Assembly (NCBI GenBank): GCA_017428945.1
Contig: JAFRPW010000039.1
Coordinates: 1 to 64,000 of the forward strand
Source: Bacteroidales bacterium
Lineage (GTDB): Bacteria > Bacteroidota > Bacteroidia > Bacteroidales > UBA932
DNA length: 64,000 nt
Direction: 5' to 3'
Shown here: positions 8,545-16,628 of the stretch, piece by piece
How the letters are laid out: each line of letters begins with the position of its first letter
Position numbering within the stretch: the first letter of the stretch is position 1
The notes under the pieces: generated by a model
What the model was told of the DNA's origin: nothing
The model's database searches: none
What the model saw: the letters and a program-made list of their open reading frames with translations, nothing else
Program-made: the position numbers and the translations under genes

Positions 8545-9434
8545 CGAAGGTCAGCATCATAGTCCCGGTCTATAAGGTGGAGCCCTACATCGCCGCCTGT
8601 GCCCGCAGCGTCCTTTCCCAGACCTGGCCGGAGTGCGAGTTCATCTTTGTGGACGATGGCTCCCCGGACCGCAGCCGCGAGATACTTCAGGATCTGATAG
8701 ACAATGAGTTTGCGGCCCTGAAATCACGCATCCAGGTGATAGTTAAACCGGTCAACGAGGGCCTGCCCCAGGCCCGCCTCACCGGTCTCAAGGCTGCCAC
8801 GGGGGACTACGTGATGCACGTGGACTCCGACGACTGGGTAGACCATGACATGGCGGAAAAGCTGGTTCACGAGGCCGAGCGCACCGGAGCTGATGTAATA
8901 TATCACTATGTTGCCAAGGAAAAAGGAGAGGGCAAGGTGCATATTGCCAAAGACAGGCAGTACAGGACCCCGCTGGACTTTGCCAAGGCCATAATGGCCA
9001 GAAAGGCCCACGGCTACCTTGTCTGCAAGTTCATGAAGCGGAGTCTCTACACGCCGGACCTCTTCTATCCCACAATCAGCATGCACGAGGATATTATACT
9101 TGGCATCCAGATACTTTCTCGCGCCCGTAAGGCAGTGTTGCTTCCCATAGCGCCATACCACTACCGCCGCACCGTCTCCACCTCATTCACCCGTCAGTCC
9201 CGCTCCGTCCGCCACCGTGCCAGCGCCCGCAGCTTCCTGCAGCTTTATCAGTTCTACAACGGCTTCTCCAACGGTCCGGAAGACCTTTCCTGGATCCGTG
9301 AACCACTTCTGGATTACTGCACAGCTAATTTTCTGCATTACGACCGCCAGAGCCTCCCGGCCGTGCGTAACGCTTTCCTCTCCCTTCCCCTTACCCCAAA
9401 ACGCCTGTTCTTAAGGCTTCTATTATCCAAGTAG
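8541..9434 (+). CDS. Family 2 glycosyltransferase
   Basis: This 297-residue GT-A fold enzyme begins VSIIVPVYKVEPYI, then shows DDGSPD and the nucleotide-sugar-binding DSDDW near residue 97. It should transfer one sugar to a growing surface glycan at the cytoplasmic face. ATG 8541 overlaps the Stealth stop codon by four bases, which indicates translational coupling. A longer open frame from 8460 is not needed. The C-terminal third is basic and less conserved. Donor and acceptor are unknown. Confidence 0.9.
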   Translation: MTKVSIIVPVYKVEPYIAACARSVLSQTWPECEFIFVDDGSPDRSREILQDLIDNEFAALKSRIQVIVKPVNEGLPQARLTGLKAATGDYVMHVDSDDWVDHDMAEKLVHEAERTGADVIYHYVAKEKGEGKVHIAKDRQYRTPLDFAKAIMARKAHGYLVCKFMKRSLYTPDLFYPTISMHEDIILGIQILSRARKAVLLPIAPYHYRRTVSTSFTRQSRSVRHRASARSFLQLYQFYNGFSNGPEDLSWIREPLLDYCTANFLHYDRQSLPAVRNAFLSLPLTPKRLFLRLLLSK

Positions 9435-9626
9435 CATCTGCCGGTGGTAAGAGGTCCTGGCCTGACAAAGAATTGGCGTTCGACCACGGAGGCCGTCCTT
9501 TGGCGTCAATGACTAAAGTAATTGCCGCCAACCCGCATTGCGGGGTACGTCCGGCCTCCGTCTCACTTACACCTCCGGTTACCCAATTCTTCTATTCGGC
9601 CAGAACCTCTTACCACCGGCAGATGC
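9434..9626. repeat. Large imperfect-palindrome element
   Basis: Two arms of 43-44 bp (9434-9476 and 9583-9626) are near-perfect inverted copies, both reading GCATCTGCCGGTGGTAAGAG outward to inward. Inside are a second perfect 10-bp stem (9486-9495 with 9552-9561), a TTGGCGtCAAT hairpin around 9499-9531 and a CCCGC/GCGGG hairpin at about 9532-9545. The element begins at the GT2 stop codon. It codes for nothing recognisable. It may be a MITE-like element, a structured RNA or an elaborate terminator. Confidence 0.8.
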
Positions 9627-9728
9627 ATGTCATGCGAGGCCACGAAAATGCGGGAAAACGTGGCCTGGGGTGACAGGCATGTCATGCGGGGCCACGAAAA
9701 CGCGGGAAAACGTGGCCTGGGGTGACAT
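9625..9728. repeat. Two tandem 52-bp palindromic repeats
   Basis: Units at 9625-9676 and 9677-9728 differ at only a few positions. Each is itself a palindrome: TGTCA...TGACA encloses GGCCACG...CGTGGCC around a purine-rich loop. Together with the preceding large palindrome they fill the gap between convergent genes. Two copies with no spacer are too few for a CRISPR array. Confidence 0.8.
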
Positions 9729-9748
9729 CAGGGGATATGAGACAGTGA

Positions 9749-10540
9749 CTAAATGCGGTAGACGGTGCCGCCGTGGCCGGTGCGCTCGGACTCCGGAGGG
9801 GGAGTGATGTAGTTGGGGCCGTAAATCTGGGTGAGATAGCTGTTTGTGTCGGCCGGGCATAGGAAGCTGTGGCCGGCGAGTACTATTTCTGAAGGGCTGT
9901 CCAGAAGGGTTTTGGGATGGACGTTGCGGAAGGAAGTTGCGCCCATCATTACTCCGTAGAGGGACGTGCTGCCGGGGTCTACGCTGTGGACTGTTTCCAT
10001 GCATTTTTTCCACCAGTAGCGGCGGCCGCGGAGGTGGGCCTCCAGCATGAGGAGGGGGGAGCCGTAGGGGAAGCGCTTGCATGTGTAGCGGAGGCGGCGG
10101 TGACAGTGCATGGCACGCTTTATAAGCGAATGCCGCTCTTCGGGATCTTCCGGCAGGGGGTCCAGCGGGAAGATGTCCACGCTTATGCCGTAGCGGTATT
10201 TAACCTTCTTGTTGCCGATGTATTTCTGCGTGGAGGGGTCATGGACCTTTGCAAAGCCTGAAACGTAATACTCAGTGTCGTTCACCGTGTTCAGGAGGCA
10301 GTGGAAGCGGCCGTCACGGGGGTATGTGGCAACAAAGCGGTCAAAGTCTTTGCGCGGCATGATGAGGTCTGCGTCATCGTCCCAGGGGATGAAGTCACCG
10401 TACCTTACTGCACCAAGGAGAGTGCCGTATCCAAGGGCGTAGGTTATGCCCTCGCGCCGGCAGAAGGCGTCGATGTCCTTGAGGATTTCCAGAAGGTTCG
10501 CGTGTATGTCCGGGAGGGTCAGAACCTGCATACGGTACAT
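9749..10540 (-). CDS. licD: LicD-family phosphotransferase (second copy)
   Basis: This protein of up to 263 residues has the LicD core: ALGYGTLLGAVRYGDFIPWDDDADL (residues about 35-60), with the paired acidic residues of the nucleotidyltransferase-like active site. LicD enzymes transfer phosphocholine or a related group from its CDP form to a sugar. It is the last gene of the six-gene lic-like operon. It overlaps the upstream LicD gene by 22 bp, or by 13 bp if translation starts at the second ATG (10531). Confidence 0.88.
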   Translation of the reverse strand: MYRMQVLTLPDIHANLLEILKDIDAFCRREGITYALGYGTLLGAVRYGDFIPWDDDADLIMPRKDFDRFVATYPRDGRFHCLLNTVNDTEYYVSGFAKVHDPSTQKYIGNKKVKYRYGISVDIFPLDPLPEDPEERHSLIKRAMHCHRRLRYTCKRFPYGSPLLMLEAHLRGRRYWWKKCMETVHSVDPGSTSLYGVMMGATSFRNVHPKTLLDSPSEIVLAGHSFLCPADTNSYLTQIYGPNYITPPPESERTGHGGTVYRI

Positions 10541-11193
10541 ATTTTATCGTCCCGGTCACGGTTGCCGGAAACTCCGGGGCGGGGATAGACGAAAGTGGGG
10601 TCAGGGATGCGCCAGTCAAGGCCGTAGCGGGCAACAACAAAGCCCTCTGCGGTGGTTGTGACCGGGAGGGTGATATTCTCGAAGGGAAGGCGCTCGGTGA
10701 CGGGGGAGAAGGGGACCTCGAACTCCACTACGCGGAGGCCGCCGTGCTTCTGGACGGACTCGCCGAAAGACTTGCAGTCGCGGAAAGGGTAGAACATGTA
10801 CCCGCGGTAGGTGTCGCCTTCCACGGGGTCGTAGAAAAAGATGTCTACACCTATGTGGTTCCATTTCCAGGTTTCCTCGCGGGCGTAGTCTCCACCGTCT
10901 ACAAGCAGGGTGCGCTTCAGTACAAAGCCTTCACCTTCAAGTGCTTTGTGAAGGGCGTCGATGCCTCCGGGAATGTGGTCTGTCCAGACGCCCATGTCCG
11001 CATCGTCATCGTGCTTGATGAATCCTTTTTCCCGGATGGCGCCAAGGAGGGTCCCGAAGACGGGACTGAAGGGAATGCCGGCGCCGGTGAGGGCGCGGTC
11101 AAAGGCCTGCAGCATGGGAATGCCGTAGCGGCGGATGAGCCTGAGACGGCGAGGTTTGATGTAGTATTTGTTCCAGAACTCCTTAAGTGTCAT
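10519..11193 (-). CDS. LicD-like phosphotransferase (first copy)
   Basis: This 224-residue protein carries FSPVFGTLLGAIREKGFIK followed by HDDDADMG, the LicD/fukutin-type catalytic motif, and WNHIGVDIFFYD farther on. It is diverged from the neighbouring LicD, so the two probably modify different positions or use different groups. ATG 11193 overlaps the upstream stop by four bases (ATGA). The longer frame that reaches 11292 is rejected because it lies within the preceding gene. Confidence 0.83.
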   Translation of the reverse strand: MTLKEFWNKYYIKPRRLRLIRRYGIPMLQAFDRALTGAGIPFSPVFGTLLGAIREKGFIKHDDDADMGVWTDHIPGGIDALHKALEGEGFVLKRTLLVDGGDYAREETWKWNHIGVDIFFYDPVEGDTYRGYMFYPFRDCKSFGESVQKHGGLRVVEFEVPFSPVTERLPFENITLPVTTTAEGFVVARYGLDWRIPDPTFVYPRPGVSGNRDRDDKICTVCRF

Positions 11194-12740
11194 AAGCTGT
11201 AGTATTTTGCCATTTCCAGCCAGTTGTTGAGGCTTTCTCCCATAGCGGCGCCGCAGGACTCGCGGTAAAGGGCCCATACAAACCAGTACCATGCTATGAG
11301 CGCCGTGTAGATGAGGTAGTGCTCTTCCAGCTGCGGTGTCCAGTCCTGAAGGAGGTACTCCCGGATGGTTGCCCTGGCCCTGTCCTTGTCATACATGGCG
11401 TCCACGATGTAGTAGCCTACGTCTATTCCGGGGTCCGAGAATCCGGCATACTCCCAGTCTATGAGGATTACGCCGCCTTCCGGGGTGAACATCCAGTTGT
11501 GCTTGTATGTGTCTCCGTGGCAGAAGCACTTCTGTACGCCGTCTCCGGCGGTTTTTTCATAGAGATGGCCGATGTGCGATTCCAGTTCCCGGTAGGGCTC
11601 AAAGCAGCCCGGGGCCTTCTCTTCCAGGAGTTTTATCATCTCCAGGGAATCTTCCCAGGGGCGGAGGCCCCAGCCTACGGAAACGCCGGAAGAGTGCAGC
11701 CGGCGAAGGGTTTCAAGCACTTTTGCGGTGTCTTCTGCCGATTCGTATTCAGGTTCCCGGAAACTCTTTACATAGGAGCTTATCTTCCAGCCCTCCTCTA
11801 CGTTCATGTAGATGTACGTGGGGTCTATGCCCAGCTGCTTTGCCTTTTCCAGGGAGGTGCGCTCATGCGTACGGTCAATTATCTTTTCCGTGCCGTCGCC
11901 GGGGTGGCGGTAGATATAGTCCTTGTCTCCGATGCGGAAGACGAAGGAGGTGTTTGTAAGGCCCTCGCTTATCTTCCGGAAGTCTGTTACGTCGGAGTCT
12001 CCGCAGCGGAAAACGCTTTTAATGTTGTCTATGATGCGGCTTCGTGAGTGCTCCACATATGCGGGGTCGAAGCGGCGGAGCTCGTCAAAATAGTCGAACT
12101 CATAGATTATGCCGCGGGGGTACTGGCGGAAGCGGAAGGGCGGGAGAACCGGCAGGTAGTCCCTCACCAGCCATTCCCAGTAGGACTGGTTGTACTTTCC
12201 GGTGATATCGGCCGATGCTATCTGGACGAACCTGCGGGCAAAATCCGCGCTCCAGAAGGAGTGGCCAAGGAGGATCTTTCCCCGCTGGCGGCCCTTTTCC
12301 ATACGGACGATTCGGTCATCGGCCCCGAGGGTGACGAACATTTCCTTGGAGGCGAAATCCACTTCCTCGCCGGCGTAGAAGGAGAAAGGCTCTTCCGCAT
12401 GGAAGGGATTCTCCGTGAAGTAGTCGTCCGACGAGCAGATGTACGCGTTCTCAAGGTACTCGCGGGCACAGAGAAGGCTCTGGATATTGTTTTTTGTATT
12501 GTACTCTGGGTTGTATATAAGTCTTGCGCCAAAATTCTGCGCAAGGTAGGAGAACATCTCTTTCTTGTAGCCCAGGACCACGGTTATGTCCTTGATGCCG
12601 GCTTTCTGGAGCTGGCGTATCTGGCGGTCTATGAGGCGTTCTCCGCCCACGGAGTAAAGGCCCTTGGGCTGCTCCAGGGACAGGGGGACGAAGCGCGTCG
12701 CCGCTCCGGCTGCAAGAATTACTGCGTGTTCTACCTTCAT
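11190..12740 (-). CDS. LicC-LicA fusion: cytidylyltransferase plus choline-kinase-like domain
   Basis: This 516-residue two-domain protein joins two steps of phosphocholine activation. Residues 1-235 form a nucleotidyltransferase (AVILAAGAATRFVPLSLEQP, then SSDDYF). Residues 240-516 form a choline/ethanolamine-kinase-like domain with the Brenner motif CHGDTYKHNW near residue 408 and the metal-binding LIDWEYAG that follows. The pair should phosphorylate an amino alcohol and turn it into a CDP derivative. ATG 12740 shares one base with the upstream stop (TGATG). Choline as the substrate is inferred. Confidence 0.88.
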   Translation of the reverse strand: MKVEHAVILAAGAATRFVPLSLEQPKGLYSVGGERLIDRQIRQLQKAGIKDITVVLGYKKEMFSYLAQNFGARLIYNPEYNTKNNIQSLLCAREYLENAYICSSDDYFTENPFHAEEPFSFYAGEEVDFASKEMFVTLGADDRIVRMEKGRQRGKILLGHSFWSADFARRFVQIASADITGKYNQSYWEWLVRDYLPVLPPFRFRQYPRGIIYEFDYFDELRRFDPAYVEHSRSRIIDNIKSVFRCGDSDVTDFRKISEGLTNTSFVFRIGDKDYIYRHPGDGTEKIIDRTHERTSLEKAKQLGIDPTYIYMNVEEGWKISSYVKSFREPEYESAEDTAKVLETLRRLHSSGVSVGWGLRPWEDSLEMIKLLEEKAPGCFEPYRELESHIGHLYEKTAGDGVQKCFCHGDTYKHNWMFTPEGGVILIDWEYAGFSDPGIDVGYYIVDAMYDKDRARATIREYLLQDWTPQLEEHYLIYTALIAWYWFVWALYRESCGAAMGESLNNWLEMAKYYSL

Positions 12741-14305
12741 CAATACTTGTTCTTGGAGAATAATCCGCGGCAGGCGGCCTTCAGGACGCTCTCGCGGGCG
12801 CTGGTGTACGGTTTGCCGCCAAGGAAGAGTTTCTCTACCTTAAGGTCCTTTATCTGTGCGGCCGGAATGGTGTACGGGTTGGCGCTGAGAATTACCATGT
12901 CGGCAATCTTGCCAGGTTCCAGGGAGCCGCGCTGGTCTTCGTCAAAAGTGGTCTTGTAGCCGTTGTAGGTGGCCATCCTCAGGGCTTCCTGGACGGAGAT
13001 GCGCTGGCTTGCGACGGGGTTGTTCACGCAGCGGTCTATCCAGACGATGGGGTCCGGAGTTGTGCAGGGGGCGTCCGAGCCCAGGGATACCAGGATGCCG
13101 TTGTCGGCAAAATCCTTCACGGGGTTAAGGCGGGAGGCCCTTTCCTTTCCCATGAGGCTCTCCAGGTAGCTGTCCGGCTCCTGCTTCCAGTTGATGAAGG
13201 CGCTCTGGATGGGCATTGCTATGCCGTATTCCTTACAAATCTTAAGGCCTTCCTCCGTGGGCAGGCAGTCGTGGATGATTCCGTGCCGATGGTCCTTGCG
13301 CGGGAAATCGTCCAGGGCGGCCTTGAGGGCGCGTGTGGCCTGGTCGAAGGCACGGTCGCCGATTGCGTGCATCTCTATCTGGAGGCCCTCGCGGTTAGCT
13401 TTCTTGCAGAAATCGGCAACTTTCTCATCTGAATAATAGAGGACTCCGGAGGTGCCGTCCGTGTAGGGCTGGTTCATGGCGGCGTCCTGGGAGCCGAAGC
13501 AGCCGTCAAGGGCGCACTGGAAGCAGCCGCCTATGCGGGGAAGCTTGCGTGCCCTTGCTACGGAAACGTCCATGGGCTGGGGGAAAACCCTTACCTGGAA
13601 GCCGTTGGAGAGGGATTTTGCAAACAGGATCTCCGTGGTGATGTCCAGGTTGGCCACAAAGCCCACACCGCTCACGGTATGGATTTCCCCTATGCCGCGG
13701 GAGGCCTCGAAGTCTGCCGCCTGCTGCATCTTGGAGAAAAGGTCTACTATCGAGAGGCTGCCTGTAATGTAGTCCGATACCTTGAAAAACGCCTCCTGGT
13801 TCATCTCTCCGGTGTCCGGGTGGTAGCCACGAAGGGGACGCAACTTGGAATCCAGTTTCTTCAGGAGCTTGGAATTGACGATGCAGGCGTGGCCGTCGTA
13901 CTTTATCACCATCACTTCCTTGTCAGGGCATACGGCGTCAAGTTCCTCCCTGCTTATGAGGCGTCCTTCCTTTACGGAGTAGGGGGAGGCGCCAAAGGCT
14001 ATGAGGGTCTTTGCCTTGCCGCTGCGCCTGTAGTAGTCTGCAACCATCCTTGATATTTCCTCGTTGGACTCCGCGTCCATGACGTTGAGGCCGGAGTGGA
14101 AGATTGCAAAGGAAGCAAAATGCTGGTGGCTGTCTACGAAAGAGGGGATGAGGGCCTTGTCTCCAAGGTCTGTAACAGGGGCCGAAGCATATTCTTCAGG
14201 GAGGGTGTCCCCGGTGAAGACAATGCGGCCGCCGTCTTCAACCAGATACTTCCTGACGCTGTCTGCGGCGTCTACCGTGAGGATATTTCCTTTGTATACT
14301 TTCAT
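12740..14305 (-). CDS. YtcJ-like amidohydrolase (amidohydrolase family 3)
   Basis: This 521-residue metal-dependent hydrolase has the amidohydrolase landmarks PSFVDSHQHF near residue 58 (metal ligands), IEMHAIGDRAFD near residue 315 and SLGSDAPC near residue 410, and ends with a GSLEPGKIADMVIL segment. YtcJ-like proteins cleave amide or ester bonds in varied small molecules. It lies between two cytidylyltransferase genes and overlaps both by one to four bases, so it belongs to the same pathway. It may release or trim the amino alcohol used by the kinase, which is inference. Confidence 0.85.
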   Translation of the reverse strand: MKVYKGNILTVDAADSVRKYLVEDGGRIVFTGDTLPEEYASAPVTDLGDKALIPSFVDSHQHFASFAIFHSGLNVMDAESNEEISRMVADYYRRSGKAKTLIAFGASPYSVKEGRLISREELDAVCPDKEVMVIKYDGHACIVNSKLLKKLDSKLRPLRGYHPDTGEMNQEAFFKVSDYITGSLSIVDLFSKMQQAADFEASRGIGEIHTVSGVGFVANLDITTEILFAKSLSNGFQVRVFPQPMDVSVARARKLPRIGGCFQCALDGCFGSQDAAMNQPYTDGTSGVLYYSDEKVADFCKKANREGLQIEMHAIGDRAFDQATRALKAALDDFPRKDHRHGIIHDCLPTEEGLKICKEYGIAMPIQSAFINWKQEPDSYLESLMGKERASRLNPVKDFADNGILVSLGSDAPCTTPDPIVWIDRCVNNPVASQRISVQEALRMATYNGYKTTFDEDQRGSLEPGKIADMVILSANPYTIPAAQIKDLKVEKLFLGGKPYTSARESVLKAACRGLFSKNKY

Positions 14306-15015
14306 CGTTTGTAGTGCTTGTAGGTGGGATCAAGGGCAATGAGCTCCTGGAAGGAGTCTATCTCTACCACATCGGCCTTCTGGCACTCGTGGATCTTTAC
14401 CTGGTAATTGTCCTTTCGGAGGACAAGCGGGACGAACTCGTAGAAGACGTCCTTTCCGCCTTCCTGGTTCCAGACCTCCTCAATGTCCTCACGCAGCTGC
14501 TCGCAGTCTTCAGGAGTCCAGAAGGAGATACCGTAACAGTTGAAGCACTCCGTGCCGCCCTTGCGGTAGTCCGTTGCATAGCCGTCTTTCTCTGAAAGGC
14601 ACCAGTCGTCAGTTTCCCTGACGAATGAGCCAAGGTAGTCCGACGATGCGTGGTACTTGCGTATCACGTCCGGATTTGCAATCAGAAGGTCTGCCTCGCA
14701 GATATAGCAGCCGCCTTCCAGCAGGTCAAGGGCGGCCCTGGCCGATGAAATGCTGTTGGTGCTGTCATAGAGGGGATTGTCTATGAACTTGAGCCCGGGG
14801 TACTTGGTGAGAAGCTCGTCAAAGCACTCTTTCTTGTAGCCGCGGACAATGGTGATGTCCTCGATTCCAGCTTCCAGGAGTGCGTCCAGAAGGGTGTCGA
14901 TGATGCGTGTGCCGTGAACCTTGACCAGGGGTTTGGGGGTGTCAAGGGTGACGGGAACCATACGGGAACCGAATCCCGCAGCCAGGATGATGGCTTTTTC
15001 TGCTGTGTATGTCAT
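14302..15015 (-). CDS. licC: LicC-like CTP:phosphocholine cytidylyltransferase
   Basis: This 237-residue stand-alone nucleotidyltransferase begins AIILAAGFGSRMVPVTLDTP followed by KPLVKV, the LicC pattern. It also has the acidic metal-binding CEADLLI and a CYGISFW segment near the nucleotide-sugar fold core. It should activate a phosphorylated amino alcohol with CTP. A second cytidylyltransferase sits in the downstream fusion protein, so two activated groups may be made. Its ends overlap both neighbours by four bases (ATGA). Confidence 0.87.
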   Translation of the reverse strand: MTYTAEKAIILAAGFGSRMVPVTLDTPKPLVKVHGTRIIDTLLDALLEAGIEDITIVRGYKKECFDELLTKYPGLKFIDNPLYDSTNSISSARAALDLLEGGCYICEADLLIANPDVIRKYHASSDYLGSFVRETDDWCLSEKDGYATDYRKGGTECFNCYGISFWTPEDCEQLREDIEEVWNQEGGKDVFYEFVPLVLRKDNYQVKIHECQKADVVEIDSFQELIALDPTYKHYKR

Positions 15016-16007
15016 ATTAAGTTCATTCCCCAGTCATAGACCTTGTCTATAACCGGCGTTTCTATATTGTTCTTTTCTGCAAGTTCCTTTATCCAGCGAA
15101 GGCCGAAGGGAAAGTCCTCGGTGAAGTACCTGCTTTCGAAATCGGCCTTCCAGCCGCCCGGGACCTGCACCATGGGGCTGGTAATGTTCAGGAAGGCAGG
15201 GATGGACGATATCTTCCGGGTGAGGGAAGCGGCGTCCGTGCTGTCGTAATAGTCCAGAAGGGTAGGGATGCCTTTGACGTCCAGGGCTTCAAGAAGGCGG
15301 AAAAACTCCGCGTCCATATCTATCAGTACCTGTGACGATTGGTCCGTCCACTCCCTGTAGAAGAGTATATTGTGATCCCAGACCTGGTTTTCCCGGCCGT
15401 TGAAAAGGGAGTAGAGCCTTCCGGTGTGGAGGATGGGATTGGAATTGGTGAGGGATACCTGGAGGTAGTTGTGAGCAACCTCTACAGGCGTCTGGAAAAG
15501 ACTCTCGAGAGTGCCTGCAAAGGCTTCAGGGAGGTTCTCCATAGCAAGAAGGAGACTCTTCTTGTAGCCAAGAAGCAGGGCGGACCGGCCGTATTCCTTT
15601 ACCCTGGCGATATAGGGTACCCTCTGGAACCCGAAGAGGCGGGCGCCGGTCCCGAGTATTTCATGGGCAAAGAAGAAAAACCCTGTGCTGGACACCACTG
15701 TGCCTACTGCGGCCGTTCCGATGAATGGCCTTATATCCCTGAGGGTCTTTTCAATAAGATATCCGGGGACGCACAGAAGGACGATATCGGCTCCCGCCAC
15801 GGCCTCTTTCGGGAGGGACGATACGCAGGCCAGAGGCCCTTTGAAGACCTTTCCGTCCGGGTCTGTGGCTTCCACCCTGGAGCGCCAGCTGCCGGGATGG
15901 CCGGACAGGATGCTTACCTCCGCCCCGCCGGAGGCGAGGACAGCTGCGCAGACGTGGCCCAGGGAGCCGCCGCCGCATATGCAGACCTTTGTTGCCGGAG
16001 CTGTCAT
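15012..16007 (-). CDS. Opine-dehydrogenase-like NAD(P)-binding protein
   Basis: This 331-residue protein starts with a Rossmann dinucleotide motif, KVCICGGGSLGHVCA, and later has the VVSSTGFFFFAHEILGTG and NSNPILHTGRLYSLF passages of the NAD/NADP octopine/nopaline dehydrogenase family. Those enzymes join an amino group to a 2-oxo acid reductively, but the substrate here is unknown. It is the first gene of the lic-like operon. ATG 16007 is chosen because a -7 box lies at 16027-16035, which rules out the longer frame to 16439. Confidence 0.8.
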   Translation of the reverse strand: MTAPATKVCICGGGSLGHVCAAVLASGGAEVSILSGHPGSWRSRVEATDPDGKVFKGPLACVSSLPKEAVAGADIVLLCVPGYLIEKTLRDIRPFIGTAAVGTVVSSTGFFFFAHEILGTGARLFGFQRVPYIARVKEYGRSALLLGYKKSLLLAMENLPEAFAGTLESLFQTPVEVAHNYLQVSLTNSNPILHTGRLYSLFNGRENQVWDHNILFYREWTDQSSQVLIDMDAEFFRLLEALDVKGIPTLLDYYDSTDAASLTRKISSIPAFLNITSPMVQVPGGWKADFESRYFTEDFPFGLRWIKELAEKNNIETPVIDKVYDWGMNLI

Positions 16008-16026
16008 GTTTCCCTTTATTAATCCT

Positions 16027-16035
16027 ACAAATATA
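16027..16035 (-). promoter_or_regulatory. -7 box of the lic-like operon
   Basis: On the minus strand this reads TATATTTGT, a full match to TAnnTTTG, 20 bp before the ATG at 16007. No other promoter is visible inside the operon, whose genes overlap. Confidence 0.65.
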
Positions 16036-16044
16036 ATAACTAAT

Positions 16045-16078
16045 TTTGGGAGTTTAGGAGAATTATGGATATATTTGC
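16045..16078 (+). promoter_or_regulatory. Promoter of rfbCD
   Basis: TTTG at 16045-16048 and TATATTTGC at 16070-16078 are separated by 21 bp. The predicted transcription start falls at about 16083-16086, at or beside the rfbC ATG, so the message may be leaderless. Confidence 0.65.
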
Positions 16079-16082
16079 ACTG

Positions 16083-16628
16083 ATGATTAACACAGTAGAA
16101 ACAGCCATCCCGGGAGTGGTGATAGTGGAGCCGATGGTTTTTGGGGACGCCCGCGGGTATTTCTTCGAGAGTTGGAGCCAGAGGGACTTTGACGCCGCCG
16201 TCGGCCCCGTTGTCTTTGTTCAGGACAACGAGAGCAAAAGCAGGTATGGAGTTTTGCGCGGTCTCCATTTCCAGAAAGGGGAGTATGCCCAGGCAAAACT
16301 GCTGAGGGTAGTGAAAGGCCGCGTTCTGGACGTGGCGGTGGATATCCGCAGCGGCAGCCCCACATTCGGAAAGCACGTGGCCGTAGAACTGTCGGAGAGC
16401 AATCACAGGCAGCTGTTCATTCCCCGCGGCTTCGCTCACGGGTTTGCCGTGCTGTCGGAAGAGGCCGTCTGCCAGTACAAGACAGACAATTTCTACAAAC
16501 GTGAAGCGGAAGGCGCCATTGCCTGGAACGATCCCGCCCTGGGGATAGACTGGCGGCTTCCCGCAGAGGACATAATCCTCTCTGAAAAAGACTCCCGCAA
16601 CCCCCTCCTTAAGGATATCCGGCTATGA
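16083..16628 (+). CDS. rfbC: dTDP-4-dehydrorhamnose 3,5-epimerase
   Basis: This 181-residue RmlC cupin enzyme catalyses the third step of dTDP-L-rhamnose synthesis. It shows GYFFESW, GVLRGLHFQ with the active-site histidine, and LFIPRGFAHGF. ATG 16083 aligns with normal RmlC N-termini. The upstream ATG at 16065 precedes the -7 box and is unlikely. The stop overlaps rfbD (ATGA). rfbA and rfbB are not in this window. Confidence 0.93.
   Translation: MINTVETAIPGVVIVEPMVFGDARGYFFESWSQRDFDAAVGPVVFVQDNESKSRYGVLRGLHFQKGEYAQAKLLRVVKGRVLDVAVDIRSGSPTFGKHVAVELSESNHRQLFIPRGFAHGFAVLSEEAVCQYKTDNFYKREAEGAIAWNDPALGIDWRLPAEDIILSEKDSRNPLLKDIRL

Noticed and set aside
9625-9728. CRISPR array
   Set aside because: Only two 52-bp repeats stand back to back without spacers, and no cas genes are near.
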